A stretch of DNA of 26,969 bases from Bacteroidales bacterium UBA6340 (GTDB lineage: Bacteria > Bacteroidota > Bacteroidia > Bacteroidales > Paludibacteraceae). A program made the translations under genes and the position numbers. The notes below the pieces were generated by a model. The model did not search any database, was not told the origin of the DNA, and saw nothing but the letters and a program-made list of their open reading frames with translations. Location of the stretch: positions 1 through 26,969 of the forward strand of contig DJSG01000004.1 in assembly GCA_002440265.1 (NCBI GenBank), given 5' to 3'. Positions 13,952-21,612 of the stretch are shown piece by piece; position 1 is the stretch's first letter, and every line of letters starts with the position of its first letter.

Positions 13952-15529
13952 TCACTGCGTATTTATGCTTGCAGAACCAAGTCCACATTCGCCACTTACA
14001 CTTACCTGCACGGCAAGTGTGAGGAGTGTGGAGGAAAGGGAAGCAGCGGTAGCCCCCAACTTCTGCGCAATGCGCCCTTTGGTGGTGCGGATACCATTGG
14101 GAGAATAATAACAGTAATCCGCTATTTGAGCCAAAGGAACATCTTCATACAAAATGGTGTAGATGCAAAATTTGATTTCTTTTTCAGGCAATTGCTGCTC
14201 CAAAGTTTGGCAAAGGACAAGGAAAGTGGGGCTCATATCGTGCTTGAACGTAGCATAGTCATTCCACTCCTTGCGCGGCTCGGGAAAGACCGTGCGGAGA
14301 TGTTTCACCTGCAAAAGAAAATCCCGCGTGCGGTCAGCATAGAGGGTTTCGTTGAGGTGGCTGATAGTATGGCGGTTGTCCTCGAGAGACTGCGACTGCT
14401 GCCGGATGAGGTTGTCCTTCTCCTGCAACAAGGCATCGCGAGACATGAGGGCATGCCGTTTGCAGTGCCACAAGACATACAGCAACACCAATAACGCCAA
14501 ACAGACGAAGACTGCGGCAGCCAGCAGGATATTCCGCAGACGGTTCGGGTAGGGGTTGGCAAGATAGTCGCGACACTTGCCAACAGCCACCGAGTACTGC
14601 CTCGAGAGTTGGTCTCTTGCGCGCCCTGCATCCTCCCGCGCATGTGCATAGGTGGCAGCAAGAGCGACATTGTCGGTGGCTTCGGCGTAGTTGATGAGGG
14701 TGTAGTAGGCGTTGGAAGTATAGTACGGATTAGACGAGTTGGCGATGATAAATTCGGCGTAGGGGAACGCCTGTGTTTCCTGCCCGAGGTAGGTGTAAGA
14801 CTGCATGATTTTCATGGCATTGTAGCAGCGGCTCTCGTTGTCGCGCGGAAAGTCGGCTGCCTGCAAGAAACAGGTGAGGGCGGAATCGTACTGCTGCAGA
14901 CGGTAGAACCATGCACCCCGCAGTTCAATGAGGCGTGCGGTGTAGGCGGGTCCCAACGAGAATGTGCGGGCGATGTGCCAAAGGCTGTCGGCGGTATGGT
15001 GCTGCCCCAATTGGCTGTAGTTCTCGCTGAGGTAAAGGAGTCCGTAGGCGAAGTATAGACTGTCGCCGCTCCGGCGGAAAGCCTCGGTGGAACGGCGATT
15101 GAAAGTAAGGGCGAGGTCATTCTTATCCTGCTGTGTGCATAGATATGCCATGCAGGCATTCACCCGTCCGCGGAGGACAGGATTGCGGGGACACAGGCGG
15201 TCGCAGGCTATATAGCAATCGGCGGCTTCGGAGATACGAGTACAACTGTCCTCCAGACTGCGTCCAAGATAATAATAGGCGGCAGCAAGGGCATTGCGAT
15301 GAGTATAACGGATAATGGGTTTGTTGAGCGTACGGATAGCAGCATACAGGGCAGCCGTATCCGCATAGAGGTGGCGTTCTGCGTCCATACTGTCTGCTAT
15401 GGCGATAGTATGCTCCGCCTCTTGAATTCGCGAAGGAAACGAAGAGCATGCTGTTGTCACAACCTGTCCTGCAAAAAGCCACAACAGCAATAAGGAATGA
15501 ATGCTCGGTATTTCCCTTTGACACTTCAC
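13952..15529 (-). CDS. Membrane-anchored TPR protein with cytoplasmic LuxR-like HTH domain
   Basis: The 525-residue protein has an N-terminal signal sequence with a possible but weak lipobox (TTAC, Cys28). Residues about 35-310 are degenerate tetratricopeptide repeats, predicted periplasmic. One transmembrane helix follows (about 331-356, LRNILLAAAVFVCLALLVLL), then a coiled coil (about 365-410). The C-terminal domain (about 445-505) contains PLAQIADYCYYSPNGIRTTKGRIAQKLG, like the helix-turn-helix of LuxR-type regulators. The layout suggests a one-component sensor reading a periplasmic signal and binding DNA at the membrane, a design common in Bacteroides and Prevotella. Nothing shows its target; the neighbouring secreted protein gene, 166 bases downstream on the same strand with its own promoter, is an obvious candidate. 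The HTH call is by pattern only. Confidence 0.78.
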   Translation of the reverse strand: MKCQREIPSIHSLLLLWLFAGQVVTTACSSFPSRIQEAEHTIAIADSMDAERHLYADTAALYAAIRTLNKPIIRYTHRNALAAAYYYLGRSLEDSCTRISEAADCYIACDRLCPRNPVLRGRVNACMAYLCTQQDKNDLALTFNRRSTEAFRRSGDSLYFAYGLLYLSENYSQLGQHHTADSLWHIARTFSLGPAYTARLIELRGAWFYRLQQYDSALTCFLQAADFPRDNESRCYNAMKIMQSYTYLGQETQAFPYAEFIIANSSNPYYTSNAYYTLINYAEATDNVALAATYAHAREDAGRARDQLSRQYSVAVGKCRDYLANPYPNRLRNILLAAAVFVCLALLVLLYVLWHCKRHALMSRDALLQEKDNLIRQQSQSLEDNRHTISHLNETLYADRTRDFLLQVKHLRTVFPEPRKEWNDYATFKHDMSPTFLVLCQTLEQQLPEKEIKFCIYTILYEDVPLAQIADYCYYSPNGIRTTKGRIAQKLGATAASLSSTLLTLAVQVSVSGECGLGSASINTQ

Positions 15530-15560
15530 AATGCTCCTTTGTCCGTAATTGTTTTGCGGG

Positions 15561-15568
15561 CAAAGTTA
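15561..15568 (-). promoter_or_regulatory. -7 promoter element of the TPR/HTH regulator gene
   Basis: The minus strand reads TAACTTTG, a full consensus match, with TTG 23 bases upstream in TTGCCTATTTG. The predicted leader is about 25 bases. Confidence 0.6.
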
Positions 15569-15754
15569 GTACATTTTTTTCAAATAGGCAAGCAAAGGTT
15601 GTAAGTGACAGGGCAACCGCATCAAAGTAGAATTTCACTCCGAGGGCAGTTTGAATCACGCATTACACCTTCTGACCTTTCCTGCACTCCCCCACCCCGC
15701 GTAAAACACATACAAACCAATTGATTAAAATAAATTGCAACTCTCCGATATGCA

Positions 15755-15800
15755 TATATTCCCGAGAGAATCCCGAGAGAACTCCGAGCAAACATCAGCG
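15755..15800 (+). repeat. Dispersed 11-base-unit element, copy B
   Basis: CGAG occurs at 15763, 15774 and 15785 with 11-base spacing, in the context CCCGAGAGAA. It is more diverged from copies A and C than those are from each other. GTTAAAATT follows at 15838, the same motif that follows copy A. Confidence 0.75.
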
Positions 15801-15853
15801 AATCACCGCCCGTTTCACATTTTGTGATTGCCAGTTTGTTAAAATTTCCAAAA

Positions 15854-16663
15854 CTACACCGACTCGTGGTAGTGGTAGTCGTTGTAGTCCTTGGATTTGG
15901 AGCGGTGGATACGCATATTGCGTTTACGGAAGAGACGCGGGAAACGCTGTTGCAGGAGGTGGCATTGGCGTTGCCACCAGCGTTTGAAACTGCTGTCCTC
16001 CATCTCGGTTTTCTCGAAGCCCGAGTAGTTGCGATGCCGCCACCAGAGTATGAGCAGCCAGCCGAAAATCATGCCTCCCAAGTGCGCAAAATGGGCAACA
16101 TTGTCGCCCGGGAGCGGCGAGAAGCCCGCGAAGAGTTCGACCAAAGCATACAAAATAACAAGTACGCGCGCACGTATAGGCACGGGGATAAACAAGATGA
16201 ACATACGCACGTCGGGGAAGAGCCATGCGAAAGCAAAAAGGATGCCGAAGACGGCTCCCGAGGCACCGATAGTGACCACGCGGTTGGCGAGTTGGCGGGC
16301 CACATCAAACTCGTAGGCACTGAGTGCGGGTTGGAGTTGGATAGCCCAGACCGCCTCCTGAATGAGTGCGGCACCTACGCCCGTAACCAAATAGTATATC
16401 AGGAAACGGCGGCTGCCCCACCGCTCCTCGATGGCGGGCGCGAACATGAGGACCGCGAACATATTGCAGAAGATGTGCGAAAAATTGGCGTGCATAAAGA
16501 TGTAGGTCAGCGGTTGCCACAGGCGGAACTGCGTGGCGGTGACATAGTGCAAGCCGAAGATTTGCGAGAAATTGATGCCGTAGCGAGCGAAGACAGTATC
16601 CGCAAACCAGCACAGGAACGTGATGATGAGCAGGTTGCGGGTAACGGGAGGTAGGTTACGCAT
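15854..16663 (-). CDS. Rhomboid-family intramembrane serine protease
   Basis: This polytopic protease of 269 residues cleaves membrane proteins within the bilayer. It has the rhomboid motif His58-x4-His63-x3-Asn67 (FMHANFSHIFCNMF), the nucleophile Ser135 in TIGASGAVFG and the catalytic His194 in VAHFAHLGG, with about six membrane segments between residues 10 and 207. A basic cytoplasmic tail of about 60 residues follows. The frame extends 59 codons further upstream, but the ATG at 16663 is preferred: homology begins with MRNLPPVTRNLL, and a -7 element at 16705-16712 lies inside the longer frame. Substrate unknown. The gene is divergent from HU. Confidence 0.93.
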   Translation of the reverse strand: MRNLPPVTRNLLIITFLCWFADTVFARYGINFSQIFGLHYVTATQFRLWQPLTYIFMHANFSHIFCNMFAVLMFAPAIEERWGSRRFLIYYLVTGVGAALIQEAVWAIQLQPALSAYEFDVARQLANRVVTIGASGAVFGILFAFAWLFPDVRMFILFIPVPIRARVLVILYALVELFAGFSPLPGDNVAHFAHLGGMIFGWLLILWWRHRNYSGFEKTEMEDSSFKRWWQRQCHLLQQRFPRLFRKRNMRIHRSKSKDYNDYHYHESV

Positions 16664-16704
16664 ATAGGGTTTGTTTAGTTGGTTTCCAAATGAATTATCG
16701 GGTA

Positions 16705-16712
16705 CAAAAGTA
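16705..16712 (-). promoter_or_regulatory. -7 promoter element of the rhomboid gene
   Basis: The minus strand reads TACTTTTG (TAnnTTTG), about 42 bases before the chosen start at 16663. It supports the shorter reading of the rhomboid gene. Confidence 0.55.
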
Positions 16713-16804
16713 CGAAAAAAGCACAAGAGGTTGTACAAAAACCATGCAAGAGGTGAGGAAAATGACGGAAATGGCAGAAAAAACCGTATTTTTTTCGGTA
16801 AATG

Positions 16805-16835
16805 TTTGCGATATAAGAAAAATGTAGTAACTTTG
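16805..16835 (+). promoter_or_regulatory. Promoter of the HU gene
   Basis: TTTG at 16805-16808 and TAACTTTG at 16828-16835 are both exact consensus matches 23 bases apart, the cleanest promoter in the window. The leader is about 58 bases long and AT-rich near the start codon. Confidence 0.75.
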
Positions 16836-16899
16836 CGCACAAATCGTCAGGTATATCGGGCGATGGAATCAAACGTTTAATTATTAAATCATAGTTTTT

Positions 16900-17163
16900 A
16901 TGAATAAAGCTGAACTCGTGGCTGCTATTGCAGCTGAGGCACAAATGCCGAAGGCACAGGCTCAAAAGGCTCTGGACGCTACCATTAACGCTATTGCAGG
17001 CGCATTGAAGAAGGGTGAGAACGTACAAATGATTGGTTTCGGTACGTTTGCCGTTGTAGAGAAAGCTGCTCGCACCGGTATCAATCCTGCTACCAAACAG
17101 AAGATTGAGATTCCCGCAAAGAAGGCTGTTAAGTTCAAGGCAGGTGCCGGCTTGGCTCTCTAA
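16900..17163 (+). CDS. hup: HU-family DNA-binding protein
   Basis: This small nucleoid protein of 87 residues binds and bends DNA without strong sequence preference. It shows the HU/IHF order: MNKAELVAAIAAEA, then the helix ending ALKKGENVQMIGFGTFAVVEKAARTGINPATKQ, with the intercalating Pro in the arm (INP), then the IPAKKAVKFKAG finish. Codon choice is more uniform than in its neighbours (GCT, GAG, AAG, GGT), as expected of a highly expressed gene. It has a strong promoter and its own terminator at 17185-17215, so it is probably monocistronic. Confidence 0.97.
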   Translation: MNKAELVAAIAAEAQMPKAQAQKALDATINAIAGALKKGENVQMIGFGTFAVVEKAARTGINPATKQKIEIPAKKAVKFKAGAGLAL

Positions 17164-17184
17164 TTAGCAGAAAGTGTGCATATT

Positions 17185-17215
17185 AACGAGTTGCTCCGTG
17201 GGGGCAACTCGTTTT
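17185..17215 (+). terminator. Intrinsic terminator of the HU gene
   Basis: Arms aacgagttgc (17185-17194) and gcaactcgtt (17204-17213) pair perfectly. Inner bases TCC and GGG extend the stem to leave a GTG loop, and T residues follow. Confidence 0.9.
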
Positions 17216-17248
17216 GTGTGAGATAAAAAGGGGAAATTGGGGTTGGCA

Positions 17249-17278
17249 TTTTGACGACGCGAGCCGCGTCGTCTCCCA
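17249..17278. repeat. REP-like palindromic element, copy 2
   Basis: This is an exact reverse complement of all 30 bases of the element at 11900-11929, with core gacgacgcg / cgcgtcgtc. It lies between the HU terminator and adk. No T run follows the hairpin, so it is unlikely to be a terminator itself. Confidence 0.9.
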
Positions 17279-17300
17279 GCCCCGCTGAAAATTGACAACT

Positions 17301-17876
17301 ATGCTGAATATAATACTGTGTGGCGCTCCCGGCAGCGGAAAGGGAACGCAGTCGGATTTGATAGTAAAGAAATACGGTTTGCAACACCTCTCCACGGGCG
17401 ATGTGCTGCGCGCCGAAATCAAGTCGGGCAGCCCGCTGGGCAAAGAGATAGAGGAGTTGATTTCAAAGGGGAACCTGGTGCCCGACCACAAGATGATTCA
17501 CCTGATAGAGCATTATCTGGACTCGCTGCCTGCTGACTGCAAAGGCGTTATCTTCGACGGATTCCCCCGTACGGTGGAGCAGGCGGAGGCGTTGGAGTTG
17601 CTGCTGGAACGCAGGAAGATGAATGCCGTGATGCTCGACCTCTTCGTGGACGAAGACGAGATAATCAAGCGTCTGCTGAACCGCGGCAAGACCAGCGGCC
17701 GTGCCGATGACAACTACGAGACCATCAAGAAGCGTATCCAGATATTCCACGAGGTGACACAACCCGTGTGCGACTTCTATCTGCATCGCCATAACTACTT
17801 CTCTATCAACGGCAACCGCTCGATGGAGGATACGTTCAACCAGATTGACACCATTCTGCAATTGGTACAGAAATAA
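17301..17876 (+). CDS. adk: Adenylate kinase (short form)
   Basis: The enzyme interconverts ATP + AMP and 2 ADP in the cytosol. Recognised parts are the P-loop GAPGSGKGTQ near residues 8-17, HLSTGDVLRAEI, the AMP-binding FDGFPRTVEQA, and NRGKTSGRADDN in place of a full LID domain. The 191-residue length fits the LID-less bacterial type. The ATG at 17301 is preferred over TTG at 17292, because MLNIILCGAPG is where homology begins. There is no clear promoter between the HU terminator and this gene, only the REP-like element. The TAA overlaps the obgE ATG (TAATG), implying coupling. Confidence 0.96.
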   Translation: MLNIILCGAPGSGKGTQSDLIVKKYGLQHLSTGDVLRAEIKSGSPLGKEIEELISKGNLVPDHKMIHLIEHYLDSLPADCKGVIFDGFPRTVEQAEALELLLERRKMNAVMLDLFVDEDEIIKRLLNRGKTSGRADDNYETIKKRIQIFHEVTQPVCDFYLHRHNYFSINGNRSMEDTFNQIDTILQLVQK

Positions 17877-19054
17877 TGCCGTCATCATCTTCTTTCATAG
17901 ACTACGTCAAGATTTACTGCCGCTCGGGCAAGGGCGGCGCGGGGTGTATGCACCTGCATCGTGCCAAATACCTGCCGAAGGGTGGTCCCGATGGCGGTGA
18001 CGGCGGACGCGGAGGGCATGTCATTCTGCGCGGCAACCGCAACCTGTGGACGCTGCTGCACCTCAAGTATCAGAAGCACATCATGGCGACTGACGGAGGC
18101 AAGGGCGGTGACTCACGCTCGTTTGGCAAGAATGGCGAGGACAAGGTGGTAGAGGTGCCCTGCGGAACGGTGGTGTATGACGGCGAGACGGGCGAGTATA
18201 TCTGCGAAGTGAAGGAGCACGGGCAGGAGGTGATTCTGCTCAAGGGCGGTCGCGGCGGATTGGGCAACTGGCACTTCCGCACTGCCACCAATCAGGCTCC
18301 GCGCTATGCGCAGCCGGGCGAACCTGCACAGGAACGCACCGTGGTGCTGCAACTCAAGGTGCTGGCAGATGTCGGACTGGTGGGCTTCCCGAATGCAGGC
18401 AAGTCCACATTGCTGGCAACGGTCAGTGCCGCCAAACCCGAGATAGCCGACTATCCGTTTACGACGCTCACACCGCAGTTGGGCATCGTGTCGTACCGCG
18501 ACAACCGGTCGTTCTGCATGGCGGACATACCCGGAATCATAGAGGGTGCCGCCGAAGGCAAGGGCTTGGGACTGAGATTCTTGCGTCATATCGAGCGCAA
18601 TGCGGTGCTGCTGTTTATGGTGCCCGTAACGAGCGAGGACATCCGCCACGAGTACGAGGTGCTGCTTGCCGAATTGGAGAAGTACAACCCGCAGTTGCTC
18701 ACCAAAGCGCGCGTGCTGGCTATCTCGAAATGCGATGTGGCAGACCCTGAGTTGGACGTGCCTGCATTGGTGGAAAACCTGCAAAACGAGTACGGCATCC
18801 CCGTGGTGGCTATCAGTTGCGTGCAGGGTATGGGCATCACCGAACTCAAAGACATCCTGTGGACGGAACTCAACAAAGAGCAGAATCAGGTGATTGAGAT
18901 TTCGCATGCGCCGATTGATGTCAAAACGATTGACAAACAAGAAGATACAGATACAAACGACGAAGACGAGCCGCACACCATTTACCTCAACGAGGTGGAC
19001 GAAGAGTGGGACTTGGACAAATACAGAGGCATCGGTTGGGACACCCAAGACTGA
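17876..19054 (+). CDS. obgE: Obg-family GTPase
   Basis: The ribosome-associated GTPase is involved in 50S assembly and stress control. The N-terminal glycine-rich Obg fold (residues about 5-160; KGGPDGGDGGRGGHV, KGGRGGLGNWHF) is followed by the GTPase domain with VGFPNAGKST (G1), DIPGIIEGAAEGKGLG (G3 and switch II) and ISKCD in place of the usual NKxD (G4). The C-terminus is an acidic tail (EDTDTNDEDEP ... EEWDLDKYRGIGW) rather than an OCT domain. At 392 residues it matches Bacteroidetes Obg. Its last bases overlap the start region of the ClC gene. Confidence 0.96.
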   Translation: MPSSSSFIDYVKIYCRSGKGGAGCMHLHRAKYLPKGGPDGGDGGRGGHVILRGNRNLWTLLHLKYQKHIMATDGGKGGDSRSFGKNGEDKVVEVPCGTVVYDGETGEYICEVKEHGQEVILLKGGRGGLGNWHFRTATNQAPRYAQPGEPAQERTVVLQLKVLADVGLVGFPNAGKSTLLATVSAAKPEIADYPFTTLTPQLGIVSYRDNRSFCMADIPGIIEGAAEGKGLGLRFLRHIERNAVLLFMVPVTSEDIRHEYEVLLAELEKYNPQLLTKARVLAISKCDVADPELDVPALVENLQNEYGIPVVAISCVQGMGITELKDILWTELNKEQNQVIEISHAPIDVKTIDKQEDTDTNDEDEPHTIYLNEVDEEWDLDKYRGIGWDTQD

Positions 19055-20814
19055 CATACGACAGTTTCATCGCGTGGCGTGAGCAGCATATCTCGCAGAA
19101 GAACCTTGTATTGCTGCTCAGTTTTTTTGTGGGGGCGTTGTCCTCATGCGCTGCGCAGTTGCTCAAACTGCTGATACATTGGATTCAGCGGTTTGTGGAG
19201 TTGCAGTTGGTGTCGCACCACCATTTCTGGTATTTTATCTGCCCGATGATAGGCATCACGCTGGCGGGGCTGTTCGTCAAATACGTGGTCAAAGACGACA
19301 TCTCGCACGGTATCACCAAGATACTGTACGCCATCTCGCAGCGCAAATCCATCATTAAAGCCCACAATATGTGGACGTCCATCGTGGGTTCGGCACTCAC
19401 TATCGGTTTCGGTGGTTCGGTGGGTGCCGAGGCTCCTATCGTGCTCACGGGCTCGGCTATAGGCAGCAACCTCGCCAAACTCTTCCGACTTGACCAGAAG
19501 ACGATGATGCTGATGATTGGCTGTGGTGCCGCAGGTGCTATCGGTGGTATCTTCCAAGCCCCTATTGCGGGACTGGTCTTCACCCTCGAGGTGCTGATGA
19601 TGGACCTCACCATGACCTCGGTGGCACCGCTGCTAATATCCTCGGTAACAGCCACTACCATATCCATGATGGCATCGGGGCAGACGGCAATGTTCCCGTT
19701 GCTGACCAGCGAACCGTTCTCCTTGGAGCGCATACCGCTGTATCTTGTCTTGGGCGTGATGTGCGGACTCGTATCCCTCTATTTCACGCGCGGAATGAAC
19801 TACCTGGAGCGTCTGTTCCGCCACAAGGTGCAAAAGACGTGGGCTAAGTTCCTTGTCGGCGGTTTGGTGCTGGGTCTGCTGGTCTTTCTCTTTCCGCCCC
19901 TCTATGGCGAGGGCTACGATGTCATTCGCCAGTTGCTCAACGGAGACTCGGTTTCCGCTATCAAAAATAGTCCTTTCGCCGCTTTGGGAACGGATTCATG
20001 GGTGCTGATAGGCTATTTCGCGCTTATCCTTCTGCTCAAAATCATCGCCTCTGTGGCTACCAACGGCGGTGGTGGTGTGGGCGGTATCTTCGCCCCCTCG
20101 CTGTTTATGGGTGCTGTCACGGGCTTTATCTGCGCACGCCTGTTCAACCTCATCGGCTTCGCCATACCGGAGTCCAACTTTGCCTTGGCGGGTATGTCCG
20201 GACTGATGTCGGGTGTCATGCACGCGCCCCTCACGGGTATCTTCCTCATCGCCGAACTCACGGGCGGCTATCACCTGTTTATGCCCCTTATGGTGGTATC
20301 GGTCATCTCATACCTCACCATCAAGATGTTCGAGCCCCATAGCCTTTACGCCATGCGTCTCGCGCAGAAGGGCGAACTGCTCACCCACAACAAAGACCGC
20401 AGCGTCCTCACCCTGCTCAAGATGGACAATGTCCTCGAGACCGACCTCACCACGCTCTATCCCGAGATGACGCTCGGTGAACTCGTCAAGGTTATCGCCG
20501 AGAGCCACCGCAATATCTTCCCTGTCATCGACCATAACGGACGTTTTCTCGGCATCTTGCTGCTCGACGAAGTGCGCAACATCATGTTCCAACCCCGTCT
20601 GTACAAACGTTTCACGGTGGGGCAACTGATGAACTCGCCGCAGGCTATCCTCACCCATGATATGCCTATGGAGAAGGTGATGGAGGTCTTCGAAGACACC
20701 GGCGCATGGAATCTGCCTGTCGTGGATGAACAAAAACACTATTTGGGCTTTGTCTCCAAGTCCAAGATATTCAACTCCTATCGCCACGTCCTCGTGCATT
20801 TCTCCGAGGAGTAA
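19006..20814 (+). CDS. ClC-type chloride channel/antiporter with two CBS domains
   Basis: This inner-membrane anion transporter has about 600 residues. It shows the ClC filter elements FGGSVGAEAPIVLTGSAIGSN, with the gating Glu, and GGVGGIFAPSLFMGAVTG, plus GLMSGVMHAPLTGIFLIAEL. After residue 455 two CBS domains follow (DLTTLYPEMTLGELVKVIAE ... and QAILTHDMPMEKVMEVFED ...), probably nucleotide-sensing. There is no in-frame ATG before the first membrane segments. Possible starts are GTG 19006 (inside obgE), TTG 19036, or CTG 19051, whose CTGA overlaps the obgE stop and fits the usual start of homology just before FIAWREQHI. The coordinate given is the longest reading. It is probably co-transcribed with adk and obgE. 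Confidence 0.93.
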   Translation: MGLGQIQRHRLGHPRLTYDSFIAWREQHISQKNLVLLLSFFVGALSSCAAQLLKLLIHWIQRFVELQLVSHHHFWYFICPMIGITLAGLFVKYVVKDDISHGITKILYAISQRKSIIKAHNMWTSIVGSALTIGFGGSVGAEAPIVLTGSAIGSNLAKLFRLDQKTMMLMIGCGAAGAIGGIFQAPIAGLVFTLEVLMMDLTMTSVAPLLISSVTATTISMMASGQTAMFPLLTSEPFSLERIPLYLVLGVMCGLVSLYFTRGMNYLERLFRHKVQKTWAKFLVGGLVLGLLVFLFPPLYGEGYDVIRQLLNGDSVSAIKNSPFAALGTDSWVLIGYFALILLLKIIASVATNGGGGVGGIFAPSLFMGAVTGFICARLFNLIGFAIPESNFALAGMSGLMSGVMHAPLTGIFLIAELTGGYHLFMPLMVVSVISYLTIKMFEPHSLYAMRLAQKGELLTHNKDRSVLTLLKMDNVLETDLTTLYPEMTLGELVKVIAESHRNIFPVIDHNGRFLGILLLDEVRNIMFQPRLYKRFTVGQLMNSPQAILTHDMPMEKVMEVFEDTGAWNLPVVDEQKHYLGFVSKSKIFNSYRHVLVHFSEE

Positions 20815-20960
20815 CTACACATCTGTTGCGTCCGCAGACTTACGTTTATTATACTATATTAACAACTGCACATTTATACAAGTGCTATTGCCCGCCATTC
20901 ACTCGACATTCACTCGGTATTCTCTCGGCAATAGTAGGTATTTATAAATGTTCATAATTT
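20815..20960. other. Gap between the ClC gene and the transpeptidase fragment
   Basis: This AT-rich gap is largely taken up by copy C of the 11-base element (20890-20940). I see no hairpin with a T run after the ClC gene. Confidence 0.5.
20890..20940 (-). repeat. Dispersed 11-base-unit element, copy C
   Basis: CTCG (CGAG on the minus strand) occurs at 20902, 20913 and 20924 with 11-base spacing. Read on the minus strand it matches copy A over about 40 bases with few changes, and GTTAA again lies 64 bases from the first CGAG. It abuts the broken transpeptidase gene. Confidence 0.85.
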
Positions 20961-21308
20961 CGCGTTCCTGCCAATGGGATGGACTCTATCCGATTGGGGT
21001 TGCACCAAGCGGTGTGGGATAACAATCTTGACACGGCGAGTATCAATCCGTGGGACATACGCAAGGCGCAAAGTGACAAGGTGCGGATTGCAGGCAAGAC
21101 GGGGGCGGCGCAAAACTGCATCAACGAGCAGTATGACAGGTGCCATTATCGGTTGTCTTTTGCGGGGTATTTCCCCGAAGACAATCCGCAGTACACGTGT
21201 ATGGTCATTCTCTGCAATCCCAAGTATTACGGCTATTACGAAGCAGGTGCCGATTGCGGCATTCCCGTCCGCCGTATTGCGGAAAGGATATTGAGACCTG
21301 CTGAATAG
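20961..21308 (+). pseudogene. C-terminal fragment of an FtsI/PBP2-type transpeptidase
   Basis: The roughly 115 residues match only the end of a class B penicillin-binding protein: NGMDSIRLGLHQAVWDNN, then the KTG box in RIAGKTGAAQ, then YRLSFAGYFPEDNPQYTCMV and the closing GIPVRRIAERIL. The SxxK and SxN boxes and the dimerisation region are missing. An in-frame stop at 20955-20957 and repeat element C lie immediately upstream. The intact enzyme cross-links septal or side-wall peptidoglycan; this remnant cannot. The frame is still open and the reading frame opens with an ATG at 20979, so the break is either recent or the piece is a partial duplication. A functional copy presumably exists elsewhere. 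Confidence 0.85.
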
Positions 21309-21400
21309 GGTAAACAAGATACTCATCCACGCCTTAATGGTGACCGTGTTCTTTGACGTATGAAATGCTGCTCATGATGGGAGCGGATTAGACATAGTCG

Positions 21401-21435
21401 CTTTTTTACAACTTGACTTTGCAAAAGTAAAAAAG
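21401..21435. promoter_or_regulatory. Inverted repeat upstream of the susCD promoter
   Basis: CTTTTTTAC at 21401-21409 and GTAAAAAAG at 21427-21435 are perfect 9-base arms separated by 17 bases. It ends 11 bases before the -33 element, a place where an activator could bind. The arms are AT-rich, so chance is possible. Confidence 0.4.
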
Positions 21436-21446
21436 TAGCAACATCT

Positions 21447-21478
21447 TTTGGTCGGCTAATGGAAAAGATGTAATTTTG
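21447..21478 (+). promoter_or_regulatory. Promoter of the susCD operon
   Basis: TTTG at 21447-21450 and TAATTTTG at 21471-21478 fit the Bacteroidetes consensus with 24-base spacing. Transcription would start near 21485 and give a leader of about 128 bases. Confidence 0.7.
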
Positions 21479-21612
21479 CAGGCGAAATGGAATAATAAGG
21501 ATATTGCAAACCCAAACAAATCAAAACAAGAAAACGGCAGTAAGGTGCTGATAACAGGTATATTGGTATATATGCCATTGATATAAGATGATATGTCAAA
21601 AATTGAAGTGCT

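Larger units (their letters stand above)
15530..15853. other. Intergenic region between the rhomboid and TPR-regulator genes
   Basis: Both flanking genes are on the minus strand. The region holds the regulator's promoter near 15561-15590 and copy B of the 11-base element at about 15755-15800. I see no further gene, RNA or convincing terminator. Confidence 0.6.
21309..21612. other. Regulatory region and leader upstream of susC
   Basis: This region of about 300 bases has no gene. It holds a 9-base inverted repeat (21401-21409 / 21427-21435), the promoter at 21447-21478 and then an AT-rich leader of about 125 bases before susC. I see no known riboswitch or tRNA. Confidence 0.6.

Noticed and set aside
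13880..14494. Plus-strand frame of 204 codons
   Set aside because: It lies opposite the TPR/HTH regulator, whose domains are clear; composition is that of a shadow frame.
15824..16654. Plus-strand frame of 276 codons, charged
   Set aside because: It is the complement of the rhomboid gene, which has all catalytic motifs on the minus strand.
16664..16840. 59-codon N-terminal extension of the rhomboid protein
   Set aside because: A promoter -7 element lies inside it, and homology starts at the ATG at 16663.
21422..21429. Minus-strand TACTTTTG as a promoter
   Set aside because: It points into the transpeptidase remnant with no minus-strand gene to serve; it is also part of the AT-rich inverted repeat.
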